Shown: piece after piece, positions 10,671 through 22,810 of the stretch | How the letters are laid out: every line of letters starts with the position of its first letter | How positions within the stretch are numbered: position 1 is the stretch's first letter | Origin: Halicephalobus mephisto | Taxonomy: Eukaryota; Nematoda; Chromadorea; Rhabditida; Panagrolaimidae | Assembly (NCBI GenBank): GCA_009193035.1 | Contig: SWDT01000065.1 | Span: 186,001-250,000, forward strand | DNA: 64,000 nucleotides | Direction of reading: 5' to 3' | The notes under the pieces: model-generated | Databases searched by the model: none | The model's input: only the letters and a program-made list of their open reading frames with translations | Told to the model about the DNA's origin: nothing | Program-made: the position numbers and the translations under genes

Positions 10671-12985
10671 ATGCCTTATGATGGATGGGATAAGCTGTCA
10701 AATACCCCAAGTTTGGATTCAGAAGATCATTATTGTCTTTTTGCTGATAAAAAAATTTGGCTGATTTCACAACATTGTAAGTGAGAATTTTCGTTTTTAA
10801 AAATTAAGATTTTACACAAAAAATGCAAATTTTTAAAAATTAAGATTTTACTCAAAAAATATTAAATTTTTGTATTTAAAAATGACGAAACTTTTTAAGC
10901 AAAAAATAATAACTTTAGTTTTATTTTTAGAAAATTATAAATTTATTTTTATTTTTAAAAAATTATAAATTTGTTTTTATTTTTAAAAATTACAAATTTA
11001 CTTTAAAAAATAATAAGTTTTTTTTTATTTTAGAAAATTATAAATTTGTTTTAATTTTTAAAAATTATAAATTTATTTTTATTTTAAAAAACAATAAGTT
11101 TTTTTTTATTTTAGAAAATTATAAATTTGTTTTTATTTTAGAAAATTATAAATTTGTTTTTATTTTTAAAAAAATTATAAATTTATTTTTATTTTAAAAA
11201 ACAATAAGTTTTTTTTTATTTTAGAAAATTATAAATTTATTTTTATTTTAGAAAATTATAAATTTGTTTTTTAGATCATGATATTCCGAAATTTCATTGG
11301 GGTCACAGAGTTATGCATAAAGGTGGATACAGTACTTTCTTTGATCTGGGGACATCTAAGTGGTCGGAAATCTCGACTTTCGACAAACTTGTTGAAAACG
11401 AAGAAATGGAAGAAATAGTCTTCACTTTCAGAGGAAAAATTTGTGTTTTACTGTATGAACAATTTGGAAAAATAAAATTCCACCAATTGGCCGTATTGGA
11501 TCAAAAAGAAAATCAATTTACAATGTGGGACGAATTTGAGGTTGGTTACTGTAGATTTTTAAAATGTTGAAAGTTTATTAAAAATTATGGAAAATTAAGA
11601 AATTTATAAATTTTTGTTTTTTGAGTATTTTGGAATTTTCTGAGAATTTATAAAATTAAAATTGGAAATTTTAGGAATTCGTGTCTGGATAGCTTTTGCG
11701 AATTTATAAAATCTTTCAAAATTTAGTAGGAATTTCTGGAAATTTTCAGAATTTTCTGGAATAATCTGGGAATTTCTAAAATCTTCGAAAAAATTAGTAA
11801 AAGTTTCTAGAATTGTTTGGGAATTTTTAGAATCTTAAAATTTAATAGGAAGATTCTGAAGTTTTCCGAAATTTAGTAGGGATTTCTGGGAATTTTCAGA
11901 ATCTTCTGGAATAATCTGGAAATTTCTAAAATCTTCCGTAAATTTAGTAAAAGTTTCTAGAATTTTTTGAAAATTCCTAAAATCTTCCAAAATTTAATAG
12001 GAAGTTTCATATGTAATATCTGTAATTTCAAATTTTAAAAGATTCCGGAAATTTGTTTTGAAACAATTTTATAAAAATAATTTTTTTTGTTTTTATAAAA
12101 ATAATTTTTGCTTTTTTATAAAAATATTTTTTTTTGTTTTTATAAAAATAATTTTTTCGTTTTTACAAATATAATTTTTACGTTTTTATAATAAAATAAT
12201 TTTTGCTTTTTTATAAAAATAATTTTTGCTTTTTTATAAAAATAATTTTTGCTTTTTTATAAAAATATTTTTTTCGTTTTTATAAAAATATTTTTTTTTA
12301 CTTTTATAAAAATATTTTTTTCGTTTTTGTAATAAAATAATTTCAGGATGACCAGATACATATCAAAGGCGATGAATCTGAAATTAGAAATTATTTAATT
12401 CTTGCTGATGGGGAATTGCCAGATGGATCCAAACTTCTGATTGCTTCTGTGGATGGTGTACTGTATTTTTTCAAACTTATTATTGATTTTGAATTTAAAA
12501 AATCCAGAATCCAGAAGACGTCATCTCACGTGTTCGATTCTATGTTGATTCCCATCCACGCTGCAATCCAAGATTCCGTGGTCATTTTGGAGTACAGTAA
12601 TCGGGCTGCATGTAGTGTTAATTGGGATTCTGGTAATCTTGAAAAAATTTCAACAGAAAAAAATTCAAAAAAAATAAAAATAAAAATCGAAGGAGATCCA
12701 CCAAAATTCGCCTTCACCGGAGCCAGATTAGTGAGTCTTGTGGAAAAAAACAAATATCTTCACGTGGCCGGTTTTGCTCAAAAAGGAATGACTGGCCGGG
12801 AATTTAAAGGAGAAGTTTGGATTTTGGAAAATGCCTTCAGCGATGGACCTAGATGGAAAAAAATTGAAAAAATTGTTCTTCCAGATCAAGTTGGAACTTC
12901 TGATTTAGCTTTTGACAAAAATACAAGTTGTTTGTATGTCGTTGATAAGGCTAATGGGATCTTCAAAATGAAGATAGAACTTTAG
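10671..12985 (+). CDS. Unidentified protein, possibly beta-propeller/kelch-like
   Basis: I do not recognise this family. Exons 10671-10776, 11275-11540 and 12347-12985 join in frame to 336 aa. The sequence has repeated hydrophobic beta-strand patterns with aromatic turn motifs (FFDLGTSKWSEI, LAVLDQKENQFTMWDEFE, LLIASVDGVLYFFKL, CLYVVDKANGIFKMKIEL). This resembles kelch or other propeller blades, but no canonical GG-Y-W repeat set is present. There is no convincing signal peptide from this ATG. An in-frame open stretch upstream (from 10548) lacks an ATG but is hydrophobic, so a spliced N-terminal exon may be missing. The second donor is weak (GAG|GTTGGT). Both introns are filled with A/T tandem repeats. 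Confidence 0.7.
10900..11274. repeat. Intronic AT tandem repeat
   Basis: Degenerate copies of GAAAATTATAAATTTGTTTT TATTTT fill most of the first intron of the unidentified gene at 10671-12985. The repeat sits directly against the 3' splice site. Confidence 0.7.
12060..12340. repeat. Intronic tandem repeat, about 24 bp
   Basis: The unit GTTTTTATAAAAATAATTTT is repeated about twelve times up to the acceptor at 12346. Each unit contains a near-palindrome TTTTTATAAAAA. The upstream part of the same intron (11640-12010) has degenerate GAATTTCTGGAATTTTCAGA-type repeats. Confidence 0.75.
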
Positions 12986-13080
12986 CTGGAAAATTGTAAT
13001 TGAATACTAAGTAAAGCATTGAATAAATAAAATTATTTGTTTACTGTGTGATCTTGAGTAATTTCATAACCAATGTCGAG

Positions 13081-13645
13081 GTCTATAAGGAAATCGACTT
13101 CAAAATCGGCAGTTTTTTTATGATATTTGGACAGATTCATTGATATTTTTATAGTTTCATATATCAATATTTTAAAATCAGTAATTTTTTTATGATATTT
13201 GGACAGATTAATTGATATTTTTATAGTTTCATATATCAATATTTTAAAATCAGTAATTTTTTTATGATATTTGAGCAGATTCATTCATATTTTTATAGTT
13301 TCATATATCAATATTTTAAAATCAGTAATTTTTTTATGATATTTGAGCAGATTCATTGATATTTTTATATTTTCATATATGAATATTTTAAAACCCACAA
13401 TCTACTTGTTACTTTTGGATAGATTAATTGATATATCTATATTTTCATATATCAATATTTTAAAATCGGCAGTTTTCTTGTTACATTTGAGCAGATTAAT
13501 TGATATATTTATATTTTCATATATCCATATTTTAAAATCAATAGTTTTCTTGTTACTTTTGGACAGATTAATTTATATTTTTATATTTTTATATATGAAA
13601 GTTTCAAAATTTGCAATCTACTTGTGATATTTGAGCAGATTAAAA
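13081..13645. repeat. 72-bp minisatellite, about eight copies
   Basis: The anchor word G(G/A)(A/G)CAGATT recurs at 13129, 13201, 13273, 13345, 13417, 13489, 13561 and 13633, exactly 72 bp apart. The unit contains TTTCATATATCAATATTTTA. Because 72 is a multiple of three, both strands show long open frames (24-residue periods), but this is a by-product of the repeat. It lies between the 3' end of one gene and the 5' end of the next. Similar GAGCAGATT-like words recur at 57290-60130. Confidence 0.9.
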
Positions 13646-13921
13646 TTTTATTTTTTAATTTCCTTCATTTTTCGAAATTGAACAAAAAAATTTATTTTTG
13701 AGAATTAACATGATTTTTTTCATCCTTTTTAAATCACTTCAAACTTGCATTTATCCGGTTTTGTCTCGGAAGAAACTTATCCGGGGAAATGACAAAACCC
13801 CCGAGGGCATTCGTCCACGATGTTCGGTTTTCTTTTATTTTCCGTTTTGGCGATCAAAGGTGGGATCCAGACAATCCCCTGAAGGCCAGAGCTGGTTTTG
13901 TTTCTTTTGTACAATTTAAAA

Positions 13922-15445
13922 ATGATTTTTTTCGGATTTTTATTGAGTTTTTTGGTTTTAGTAAGTTAATTTTTAAAATAATTTTTAAAAACCGAGGTAA
14001 TTTGATAAATTTACTTTTAAAATTATGAAAATTTAAAAATAATTTTTAAACTACAGTAATTTAAGAAATTTATTTTTTTTGCATAATTTTCAAATTACAG
14101 TAATTTAAGAAATTTAAAATTTAAAAATAATTTTCAAATTTTAGAAATTTATTTTTCGAAATAATTTTTGAACTACAGTAATTTAAGAGATTTTAAATTT
14201 AAAAATAATTTCCAAATTACAGTAATTTAGTAATTTATTTTTTACATAATTTTTAAATTACAGTAATTTAGTAATTTAAAATTTTGAAATAATTTTTAAA
14301 TTACAGTAATTTAAGAAATTTAAAGCTTTAAAATAATTTTTAAATTATAGTAATTTAAGAAATTTAAAGTTTAAAAATAATTTTTAAATTACAGTAACTT
14401 AAGAAATTTATTTCTTAAAATAATTTTTAAAGTACAGTAATTTAAAGTTTTAAAATAATTTTTAAACTACAGTAATTTAAATCCCAAATTAACTTTTACA
14501 TTGTGATATTTTAGACTGTAAAAAGTGACAAATCTTGTCAAAAATTAGCCGTTTGTGCTCTCGACAACTGTATTCCGGCTGCTAGGGAGTTTCCAGACGA
14601 ACAAGACGTAAGTTACTGTGCAAAATTTATAATTCAATTTTTTTATTTTTATAAAACTTCAAAAATTACAGATATTAGAGAATTTTAATTTTTTTTATTC
14701 TAGAAAGTTTTGGAATTTAGGAATTTTTCGGATTCTAGAAGATTCTAAAATTCAGAAGTTTCTCTTGAAATCTGGAAAATTCTGAAGATTTTTAAAGATT
14801 TCAGAATTTAATTTTTTTTATTTTAGAAAGTTTTGGAATTTAGAAATTCCTCGGATTCTGGAAAATTCTGAAACCTTCAAAGATTCTAAAATTCAGAAGT
14901 TTTTCTTAGATTCTGAAACTCTACAAAAATTTTAGGATTCAGAAGGTTTTTTTGAATTTTGAGATTTTTTGTTTTTCTGATTTTTGTTTAAAATTTATTA
15001 ATTTTTTTAGATTATTCCGAGTCTTCTGAAAAAGGCCAATTTCGCGTGTGTCCTGGGTCCCACGTGTTACGAGTACTGTGTCGATTGCGAAACTTGCCAA
15101 TATGCTCAAGAACAGATGAAAAGGTTAATTTTGAAAGAAAACACAGGTAAGAAAAAAAATAATTAAAAAATAAATAAAAATTTTTAAGTTGGAAGATGTC
15201 CAGGTCTTGAGGATTGTGCCAGATCGTGTCTCGAGGACCAGATAAAAGATCCTTTTGGTTGTGTTTTCAAAGACAGATGTGTCGGATACTGTCTCGACAA
15301 CAAGGACTGTCCTCAATGTTATGACATCGTAAAAAGAGTCTTCACGGGTTACTGTTATCGGGGCGGTTTCATCGAGCATTACGGTAGAAAATGCAGAATT
15401 TTCTTCGACCAACTATCTGCTGATTTTGTTAGTAAACTTCAATAA
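13922..15445 (+). CDS. Secreted cysteine-rich protein of unknown function
   Basis: Four exons, 13922-13960, 14515-14607, 15011-15146 and 15189-15445, give 174 aa. The first exon encodes only a hydrophobic leader (MIFFGFLLSFLVL), and the second starts TVKSDKSCQK, so a signal peptide is split by the intron. The mature part has about twenty cysteines, in clusters such as CVLGPTCYEYCVDCETCQ and CVGYCLDNKDCPQC, suggesting several disulphides and an extracellular role. No known domain is recognised. The first exon was found by searching for an in-frame leader with a GTAAGT donor, so it is the least certain part. The gene is convergent with the kinase at 16336-18783. Confidence 0.75.
14030..14510. 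repeat. Intronic repeat containing ACAGTAATTTAAGAAATTT
   Basis: The first intron of the cysteine-rich gene holds about a dozen degenerate units of TAATTTTTAAATTACAGTAA plus TTTAAGAAATTT. Each contains the ACAGTAA word that is frequent throughout the window. Confidence 0.75.
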
Positions 15446-15469
15446 ATGTTAAAAAATAAAAAATTTATA

Positions 15470-15930
15470 GTTTTCAAAGTTAAAAAAATTTTTAAAATGA
15501 TAAATTTAACAATTAACTACAGTAACCGACTTTTTCCATTCAAGACAATTTTCATTTTTTTAAATATTTTTAAAATTAAAAAAATAAATAAAATTGACAA
15601 CTACAGTAACCTGATTTTTTTCCATTCAAGAAAATTTCCATTTTTTTTAATATTTTTAAAATTAAAGAAATAAATAAAATTGACAACTACAGTAACTGAC
15701 TTTTTTCATTTTTCCATTCAAGACAATTTTCATTTTTTTAATATTTTTAAAATTAAAGAAATAAATAAAATTGTCAACTACAGTAACCGACTTTTTTCTT
15801 ATTTCCATTCGAGAATTCCGAAAATTCCCCTTGAGGAAATTTTCACTTTTTTAATATTTTTAAATTCAAAAAAATTGTCAACTACAGTAACCGACCGTTT
15901 CTTATTTCCATTCGAGACAATTTCACAATT
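15470..15930. repeat. Tandem repeat, about 85-100 bp, five copies
   Basis: Each unit has AACTACAGTAACCGACTTTT TTCCATTC, then a T-rich run and an A-rich run. Copies start near 15515, 15598, 15684, 15776 and 15875. Open frames at 15446-15997 arise from the repeat. It follows the stop of the cysteine-rich gene. Confidence 0.8.
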
Positions 15931-15985
15931 CCCAATGTTTTTTAACAATATTTTCAATTTTTTTAATTTCAAAAACAGTACATTT

Positions 15986-16289
15986 TCAAATTGTTGAACT
16001 CCAAATTTGTGGATAACTCAAAACAACAATTAAATTTGTAGTCATCTGACAAACATGGTTTTGTCTTTGTTGTCGATTTCCATGAATCGTCCAACTGAAT
16101 CTATTTTCATAATGAAATTTTAATTCAGGCGTTGATTCTCTCCAAATTTGCCATGTATTTGATTCCTGTTGCTGCTGATTTTTCATCAAAATACCGTTGT
16201 CTTCGTTCTCGGCATTTTCTGCAAGATGAAGCAATCGACGATGTTTCTTCATCTGGAAGAGGTACTGTAGATCTATTTTTCGATTTATG
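15986..16289 (-). other. Possible 3' exon or 3' UTR of the kinase gene
   Basis: On the minus strand a good acceptor (TTTTCAG) precedes 16289, and the preceding kinase exon has a strong donor (GAT|GTAAGT) at about 16330. Two frames are open here: one of 54 codons to 16125 (with CRKCRERRQRYFDEKSA) and one to 15986 (with NTWQIWRESTPELKFHYENR). The kinase frame, however, meets a TGA just before that donor. So this is either spliced 3' UTR, an exon used after alternative splicing, or part of another transcript. Confidence 0.4.
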
Positions 16290-16335
16290 CTGAAAATTTA
16301 AAATTATTTTTAGGTTTTTCGGATAGTGACTTACA

Positions 16336-18783
16336 TCAAGTGAGAAGTAAATCTTGAATACTCATCGATTCCACAAACGGCTTCAATGGCGGTACTGTAG
16401 ATAAACTTTCTTGGGGATCAAGTCTGAAAAAAATATAAATTAAACAATTTTTAACAAATTTATATTTAAAAAAACAATTTTTAACAAATTTATATTTAAA
16501 AAAAACAATTTTTAATAAACTTTTTTCTAAAATTTCTAATATTTTTCTAAATTTTTTAATATTTTTCTAAATTTTTTAATATTTTTCTAAAATTTCTAAT
16601 ATTTTTCTAAAATTTTCAATAAACTTCTCCAAAAATTTCTAATATTTTTCTAAATTTTTTAATATTTTTCTAAAATTTTCAATAAACTTCTCCAAAAATA
16701 TCTAATATTTTTCTAAATTTTTAATAATATTTTTTCAAAAATTAGCTGATATATGAAAACTTACGAATTAACAACACTCATGGATGCGGATTTCGATAGT
16801 TTCCTTTCTCTCATGTTTTCTTGATCTTTTTTCTTTTCTTCATCGCTAACGGCGGTTTTTTCTGTTTTGTTTTCCTTAGGTCTCAAATCCTTCTGTTGCA
16901 TTCTGCATTGAGAGCATCTGGGATCGTCGAAACTCAGATTCTGCATCGATTCTGTCAACTTCATATTTTGGGAACAAATGTCGGGAACTTTCCTCAGCAA
17001 ATTCAGCAAATGTTCATAGTTAGGTTCGTCGTAAAACGGCAGGTCTTTGCAGTACTGTATCCACTCGGCCATGCTGGGACACACCTCTTGCCAGGATGTC
17101 TGTTCTTTCATGTTTCTGATTTTTACGTACATTTGGTGCTTCGTGGAATACGCATTTTTGACTTTTAACTTCTTCCAAGGCAGACTTCCGTTTATTAGTT
17201 CAATGATAACGTATCCTAAGCTCTCCACGTCGTCTCTCCGGCTCAATTCCGCGTTTTTGTGCGAGTTCAGACTTGCGTACTTGGCCGTTCCGACGAAACT
17301 TCTGCCTTTCCTGAACGGGATATGCTTCAACTGACGTCCTTCTCGGTATCTGTATCTCCTGGCTAGTCCGAAGTCGATCAAATAACAAACAGATTCGTTT
17401 TCGCCTAATCCCATGAGGAAATTTTCTGGTTTGATATCTCTGTGGATAAAGCCCCGTTGATGCAAATGTCGAATCCGCTTGATCATCTGTTCTCCCAGAG
17501 CCAGAATTGTCTGAAGACCGAATTTCCTTTCACAAAAATTAAACAACGAAGCCACAGGAGGACCCAAAAGTTCCATAACGAGGACGTTATGGCCGTATTC
17601 GTGACCAAACCAGTAAACTTGAGGAAATCCTTCAATTTTGACACAGCCATTGTCGTACAAGGCGGATTTATAAACTTCATATTCGTACTTTAAGTGATCG
17701 TCCTTGGAAGCTGCGTCAAACTTAACCGCTACTCTACGATTGTTCTCTACCAGATCCTCGGCAACAAATATGGTTCCATAAGAACCTGAATCAATATTCT
17801 GGACGATTTTGTATCTGAAAATTTGAGATTCAGATCCAAGATTTTAAAATTAGATAAAAACTAAAGATTGCAAAACCAAAGAATTTACAAAAACTCAAAA
17901 TTGATATATGGAAATTAAAAACATAAAAATCTAAGGGTAAACAAAAAAATTTGAAATTGATATATGAAAATTAAACATATTTGAAACGAAAATTATAAGT
18001 GAAGATTAGCGTTCTAGATATGGAGATTAAAAACAAAAATCTAAGGATAAACTGAGATTTGAAATTGATATATGAAAATTACACATGTTCGAAAACAAAA
18101 AGCTACAGACGGAGATTAGAATCTTACAAGTGGAAATTGAAACTGATATATGAAAAAATTATCGATTGACTTACCGATCATGTACCAGTAGACCGATCTT
18201 GTTGTGGATCAATGTCTTTTGCTCCCATGCAACAACAGCATTGTTCCAACAATCGCCGGGCTCGTTACTTCCGATCGGGGCTCCGGGGGGTCTGGGGTGG
18301 TGTCGATCCTTCTCGTTGTTCACGTGTAAATGAACTTGAGGTGGTATCGACCTTGGCCAGAGGGAGAACTGGGGGATCCCATAAGGGGGGTAGCCGTAAC
18401 TCCAGGGGGGTGGGGGTTGCTGGGGCGAAATGAACATCGTCCGAGGATCTGGAAAATCTAAAAAACAACCCCAATATTCGATCAATTGTCATGTGATCTC
18501 CCGGATCAGCATTTATCGGAAATATAGTGTTTTGAGTGGAATTGATATATGAAACTTTATTTTTAGGTAAAGCAAACTTACTATAGGCCATGTATTGGGG
18601 TACCATGTGGGTCCCGTAGGCCCCGGGGAACCCCTGGATGTTGGGCCCAGGAGGCACCCAAGGGGGGTAGTTCTGGGGCTGTCTGGGCACGGGGGCCCCC
18701 CTGGGCAGTCCTGGCTGGTTAGGACTCGCGGACCCGGTCCCGTTGCTCGTCGACGGTCGTTCTTCGTGGACAATAGAAGTCAT
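16336..18783 (-). CDS. Casein kinase 1 / tau-tubulin-kinase-like protein kinase
   Basis: Ser/Thr kinase of the CK1 group, nearest the TTBK-like family that is strongly expanded in nematodes. Minus-strand exons 18783-18582, 18457-18175, 17814-16765 and 16423-16336 give 540 aa. Residues 1-160 are Pro/Gly-rich and disordered (GAPVPRQPQNYPPWVPPGPN). The kinase domain spans about 162-430: glycine loop IDSGSYGTIF, VAVK lysine, catalytic loop FIHRDIKPENFLMG, DFGLARRY, and the CK1-type GTAKYASLNSHKN with SRRDDVESLGYVIIEL. All catalytic residues are present, so it should be active. The tail is charged, with RERKLSKSASMS. The start at 18783 (AAAATG) was preferred; an in-frame ATG lies 14 codons upstream. 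The stop TGA sits two bases before a strong donor, so the C-terminus may have a spliced alternative. Confidence 0.9.
16440..16745. repeat. Intronic AT repeat in the kinase gene
   Basis: Repeats of TTTAACAAATTTATATTTAA and TTTCTAATATTTTTCTAAAT fill the last intron of the kinase. Nothing else is seen there. Confidence 0.7.
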
Positions 18784-19190
18784 TTTAAACTGAATCTTCC
18801 ATTCCAGGGTTCTACAAGAGGTCACTTCCTCGACCCCAGATCCTACAACAAATCAATTCTCATCTGTCTTCAGAAAAAACGCAGTCGTGAAGAATAAAAA
18901 CTGAACTAGATTGAGAAGCAATACCAAGGAGAAAGGAACAAGTCTGTCCGTTTTCCTTCTCTCCCCTCTTTTGCAAGTCTTTCGTTCTGCGCTCAGTTGT
19001 GTGTTATGGAAAAAATGGTAGCTCTGTCAGACAGCTGTGGAAGATTTTCGCCGGTCATGTTCCTCCTGTTGAGAGTTCTAATTGAACATGAGCCAAGGTA
19101 AACCGGGCCAATCCGATACCTTCATCCTCAATAAATGGTCCAGTAACAGTTTTCCACGAAAAATAAGCACACTCGATCCCCTGGGATATT
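18784..19190. other. Upstream region of the kinase gene
   Basis: This is non-repetitive, pyrimidine-rich DNA (TCCTTCTCTCCCCTCTTTTG) immediately upstream of the minus-strand kinase, so it is a likely promoter. On the plus strand a 31-codon open frame (19005-19100) ends at a GTAA, without further exons. A small inverted repeat TCATGTTC..GAACATGA lies at about 19055-19091. I cannot assign a function. Confidence 0.35.
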
Positions 19191-19870
19191 TGGTTCTTAA
19201 TTTTGTGAAGTTAAATTTTTCCAAAATTAGGATTTCTGAACATACCTAAAATTTCAGTAATTTAAAAAAGTTTAAAAATATAAAAAATTACTGTGTCGTA
19301 GTTGATCCCTAATTTTGTAAAATTAGATTTTTTAAAATTAATATTTTCGAACATGTTTGAAATTTAAAAAAAATAAAAAAATTAATTAAAAAGTATAAAA
19401 AATATGAAAAATTACGGTATCGTAGTTGATCCCTAATTTCGTAAAATTAATATTTTCGAACATGTTTGAAATTTAAATAAAATAAAAGAATTAATTAAAA
19501 AATATAAAAAATGTAAAAAATTACGGTACAGTAGTTGATCCCTAATTTCGTAAAATTAGACTTTTTTAAAATTAATATCTTCGAACATGTTTGAAATTTT
19601 AAAAAAATAAAAAAATAAATTAAAAAATATAAAAAATTACTGTGTCGTAGTTGATCCCTAATTTCGTAAAATTAATATTTTCGAACATGTCTAAAATTTA
19701 AATAAAATAAAAAAATTAATTAAAAAGTATAAAAAATATGAAAAATTACGGTACAGTATTTAGTCCCTAATTTTGTAAAATTAGACTTTTTTAAAATTAA
19801 TATTTTCGAACATGTTTGAAATTTAAAGAAAATTTAAAAATCAAAGAATATTACTGCACAACAACTACTT
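19190..19870. repeat. Tandem repeat, about 110-117 bp, six copies
   Basis: Units contain GTAGTTGATCCCTAATTT, GTAAAATTAGA, TTTTCGAACATGTTTGAAAT and AAAAATTACGGTA. Anchors lie near 19190, 19310, 19427, 19540, 19650 and 19760. Confidence 0.85.
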
Positions 19871-20029
19871 TTTTGATTTGCATTGATTTTAAAATTTTTT
19901 TCTTTTTAGATTAGTATTTTTGAATTAACTGAAATACGGTAATTAAAAACTTATTTTAAAAAATTTTCTTGACAAAATACAGTACTGTATATCTTGAGGA
20001 ACTGTCTTACAGTATATTTTTAATTTTTT

Positions 20030-20285
20030 GAATAAATATCTTTAATTTTTTATTTTTTTTTAAATAAATATTTTTAATTTTTTGAATAAATATCTTTAAT
20101 TTTTAATTTTTTAAAATAAATATTTTTAATTTTTTAAAATAAATATTTTTTATTTTTTAATAAATATCTTTAATTTTTTATTTTTTAAAATAAATATCTA
20201 ATTTTATATTTTTTTTAAATAAATATCTTTAATTTTTTTAAATAAATATTTTTTATTTTCTTAATAAATATCTTTAATCTTTAAA
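20030..20285. repeat. AT low-complexity tandem repeat
   Basis: The unit AATAAATATCTTTAATTTTT recurs about ten times. It is flanked by unremarkable AT-rich DNA (20285-20560). There is no coding potential. Confidence 0.75.
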
Positions 20286-20559
20286 ATGACCATAATAACT
20301 ATAAAGAGAGAAGAAATTATTTTTTAAAAATTTCGAAATCAGCAGAATTTGAAAGTAGAAATATTATGCAAATTTTTGAATAATAATGAATCTGGATATG
20401 ATGTGGCGGATGGTATTTCTGAATTCTCCGGGTTTTTTGTACGAAATTAGGTATTGACGTGACTTCGATTGAAGGAAACAGTTCATCTAGATAAACTTTA
20501 AACCATTATTTTTCTTCTTATTCATCAATCTTTGGTTTATGAAAGTTCACATTAAAGTT

Positions 20560-21125
20560 CGAGACCAAAGTTTGTCATCGGAATTCAAAGTCAAAGTTCA
20601 CAATCAAAATTTGAGGTCGAAATTTGAGGATCAACTTTAAGTTTGAATCCCGATGGTTAACTTTAATCAACTTTGATGACCAACTTCGAATTCGAAATTT
20701 GGTTATTAATTTTAAATTTAAACTTTGGTTATTGACTTTGAATTCGAAATTTGATTATTAACTTGGAATTTGAACTTTGGTTTTCAATTTTGATTTTAAA
20801 CTTTAGTTATTAATTTTGAATTCGAAATTTGATTATCAACTTTGATTTTAAACTCTAATGATCAACTTTAAATCCGAAATTTGGTTATTAATTTTGATTT
20901 TAAACTTTAATTATCAACTTTGATCTCAAACTCTAATGATCAACTTCGAATTCGAAATTTGGTTTTCAATTTTGAATTTGAACTTCGGTTATAAATTTTG
21001 ATTTTAAACTTTGATGATCAACTTTGATTTTAAACTTCGGTTATCAACTTCAACTTCAAATTCTAACTCTCAACTTTAATTTCAAATTCTAACTTTCAAC
21101 TTTGACCATCAACTTTAATAAAATG
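20560..21125. repeat. Degenerate tandem repeat, about 22 bp
   Basis: Units of the form ATCAACTTTGAATTCGAAAT and TTGATTTTAAACTTTGGTTA alternate for more than 550 bp with many substitutions, indicating an old satellite-like array. It lies in the intergenic space between the kinase and the STEEP1 homologue. The rest, to 21880, is AT-rich with a three-copy repeat of TTATATTTTTATAAAAATTA (21390-21540). Confidence 0.8.
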
Positions 21126-21892
21126 GAAAGCTAAAATCGGAATATGAATGCTTGGGACAGAAACATCACATAATCACTTTTTAGGATTATCATGTATGAA
21201 AACATCAATATATCTCTCCAAAAATCACGACACCAAAGTACTTCATTAAAGATTTGTTGCTTTTTTAAATAAAAAAAATTATTTATTTCGTAACACAACC
21301 CACTGTTTCGAACATGTTTTAAAATTTTTTATTTGGACCAGTTTTGGAATGATTTCGATGTCTGCAGTCAAGGAACCCAGACGTGATCAGGAAATTTTGT
21401 AAATTATATTTTTATAAAAATTAAAAATCTATTTTTTACGAAATTTTGTAAATTATATTTTTATAAAAATTAAAAATTTATTTTTTTACGAATTTTTGGA
21501 AATTATATTTTTATAAAAATTAAAAATTTATTTTTTACGAAATTTTGGAAATTTCTGAAAAAAGTTGTTTTAACTTGAATTTCGATAATTTTTTGGAAAT
21601 TTTAAAATATTTTTTTTTCAATTTTCACGAAATTCGAAAAAATTCCGAAATTGAAAAGTTTTAAAAATTCTGATGAATTCGAAGCGGTTTCAGAATCCTC
21701 TGATTTCAGAATTTTCCACTGAATTCTAAAATTTTCTTAATTTTCTAGAAAATTCGAAAAATTTTATATTTTAAAATTTTTTAATTTTTAATATTCTGAA
21801 TTTTCGCGTTGGGACCACTCTAACGAGAATATTTTGAAATCGGACGTTTTCGACAGACTTTCCGCTTCCCTACTTTCTGCTTCTTTGTCATC

Positions 21893-22705
21893 ATGGCGGC
21901 GTTTCTCAACGAAGATCCCATCGGCCTCGAGCACGTTGATGACGAAAAAGGAGATCTCAAAACCGTTGAAGAACAGGATAAGGAGGAAAAATTTGTTAAA
22001 CCTTTGTACACTTACTATTGTCATTGTTCAAGTGTAAGTTTTTATTTTTTTATTTTCCATATATCGATTTTTAGATGACGATGATATCAGATACCCCGAT
22101 TAACAGAATGCCCCTCAGGGAACGCGACAGAGCGCGGGTCGTCGATCCACGATACATGGTTGTCCAGACCTTCGTGGAAAACGGCGACACTGTCTACATC
22201 AGGAGGTTTTTCATATATCGACATCCCGTTGCTTACTTTGTTGTTTTCCAGGCCAAATGGATTAGAACAACAGTATAGGAAGAAATGCAAAAAATGCGGG
22301 ATTCCTGTGATGTACCAGCATCCCTTCAACCACTCCATAACTTTCATCCTCGACAACGCGTTGCTTTCGTCCAAGGAACTCGGCGGATTGACGGGTAAGA
22401 ACGAAGAGGAAATCGCGAAGAAATTGGTCATGAAGAAACACGTAAGAAATCAGGGGAAAGTCGGAAGTGTAACGGTGTCCACCATCGAGGAGGACGACGA
22501 CGAAATAGAAGCCGTAAGTTCCTGGTTTTTAATGTTAATTCATATATAATTCTTGCAGAAGGAACTTGCTGAAAGCTATACCATGAACGCCAAGATAATC
22601 GAAACCCAGCTCAAGAGGAAAGGCATGATCAGAAGCAAATTGGAGCGGGAACTGATGGAAAACCAAAAAGAAACTGGTCCTAAAAAACGAGGAACATTGC
22701 TATGA
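21893..22705 (+). CDS. STEEP1 / CXorf56 family protein
   Basis: Member of the conserved STEEP1 (UPF0428) family. In mammals STEEP1 promotes exit of STING from the endoplasmic reticulum; orthologues are widespread in eukaryotes, so the ancestral role is probably broader. Exons 21893-22033, 22075-22205, 22252-22513 and 22559-22705 give 226 aa. The family core is clear: YYCHCSS (near residue 42) with [20 protein letters not shown], then [20 protein letters not shown], with CxC and CxxC cysteines that could bind metal. The C-terminal half is charged and helical ([12 protein letters not shown]). Length is close to the human protein. It is the first gene of a pair with the NADAR protein starting 114 bp downstream, so co-transcription is likely. 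Confidence 0.92.
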
Positions 22706-22810
22706 TGTGTTTATTTGTTGATGAACGTTGATTCTGACGATTTTCTGTGGCTATTAACCGTTATTTACGACTTCATACCTGGAAATTTTACTAATTTTAT
22801 TCCTCAATTT

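Noticed and set aside
13033..13627. Open frames on both strands of the 72-bp repeat
   Set aside because: A repeat period divisible by three keeps frames open. There are no splice sites, no domain, and equal openness on both strands.
15125..15412. Minus-strand 95-codon frame over the cysteine-rich gene
   Set aside because: It spans an intron and the cysteine-rich exons of the plus strand, whose frame continues through four exons with a signal peptide.
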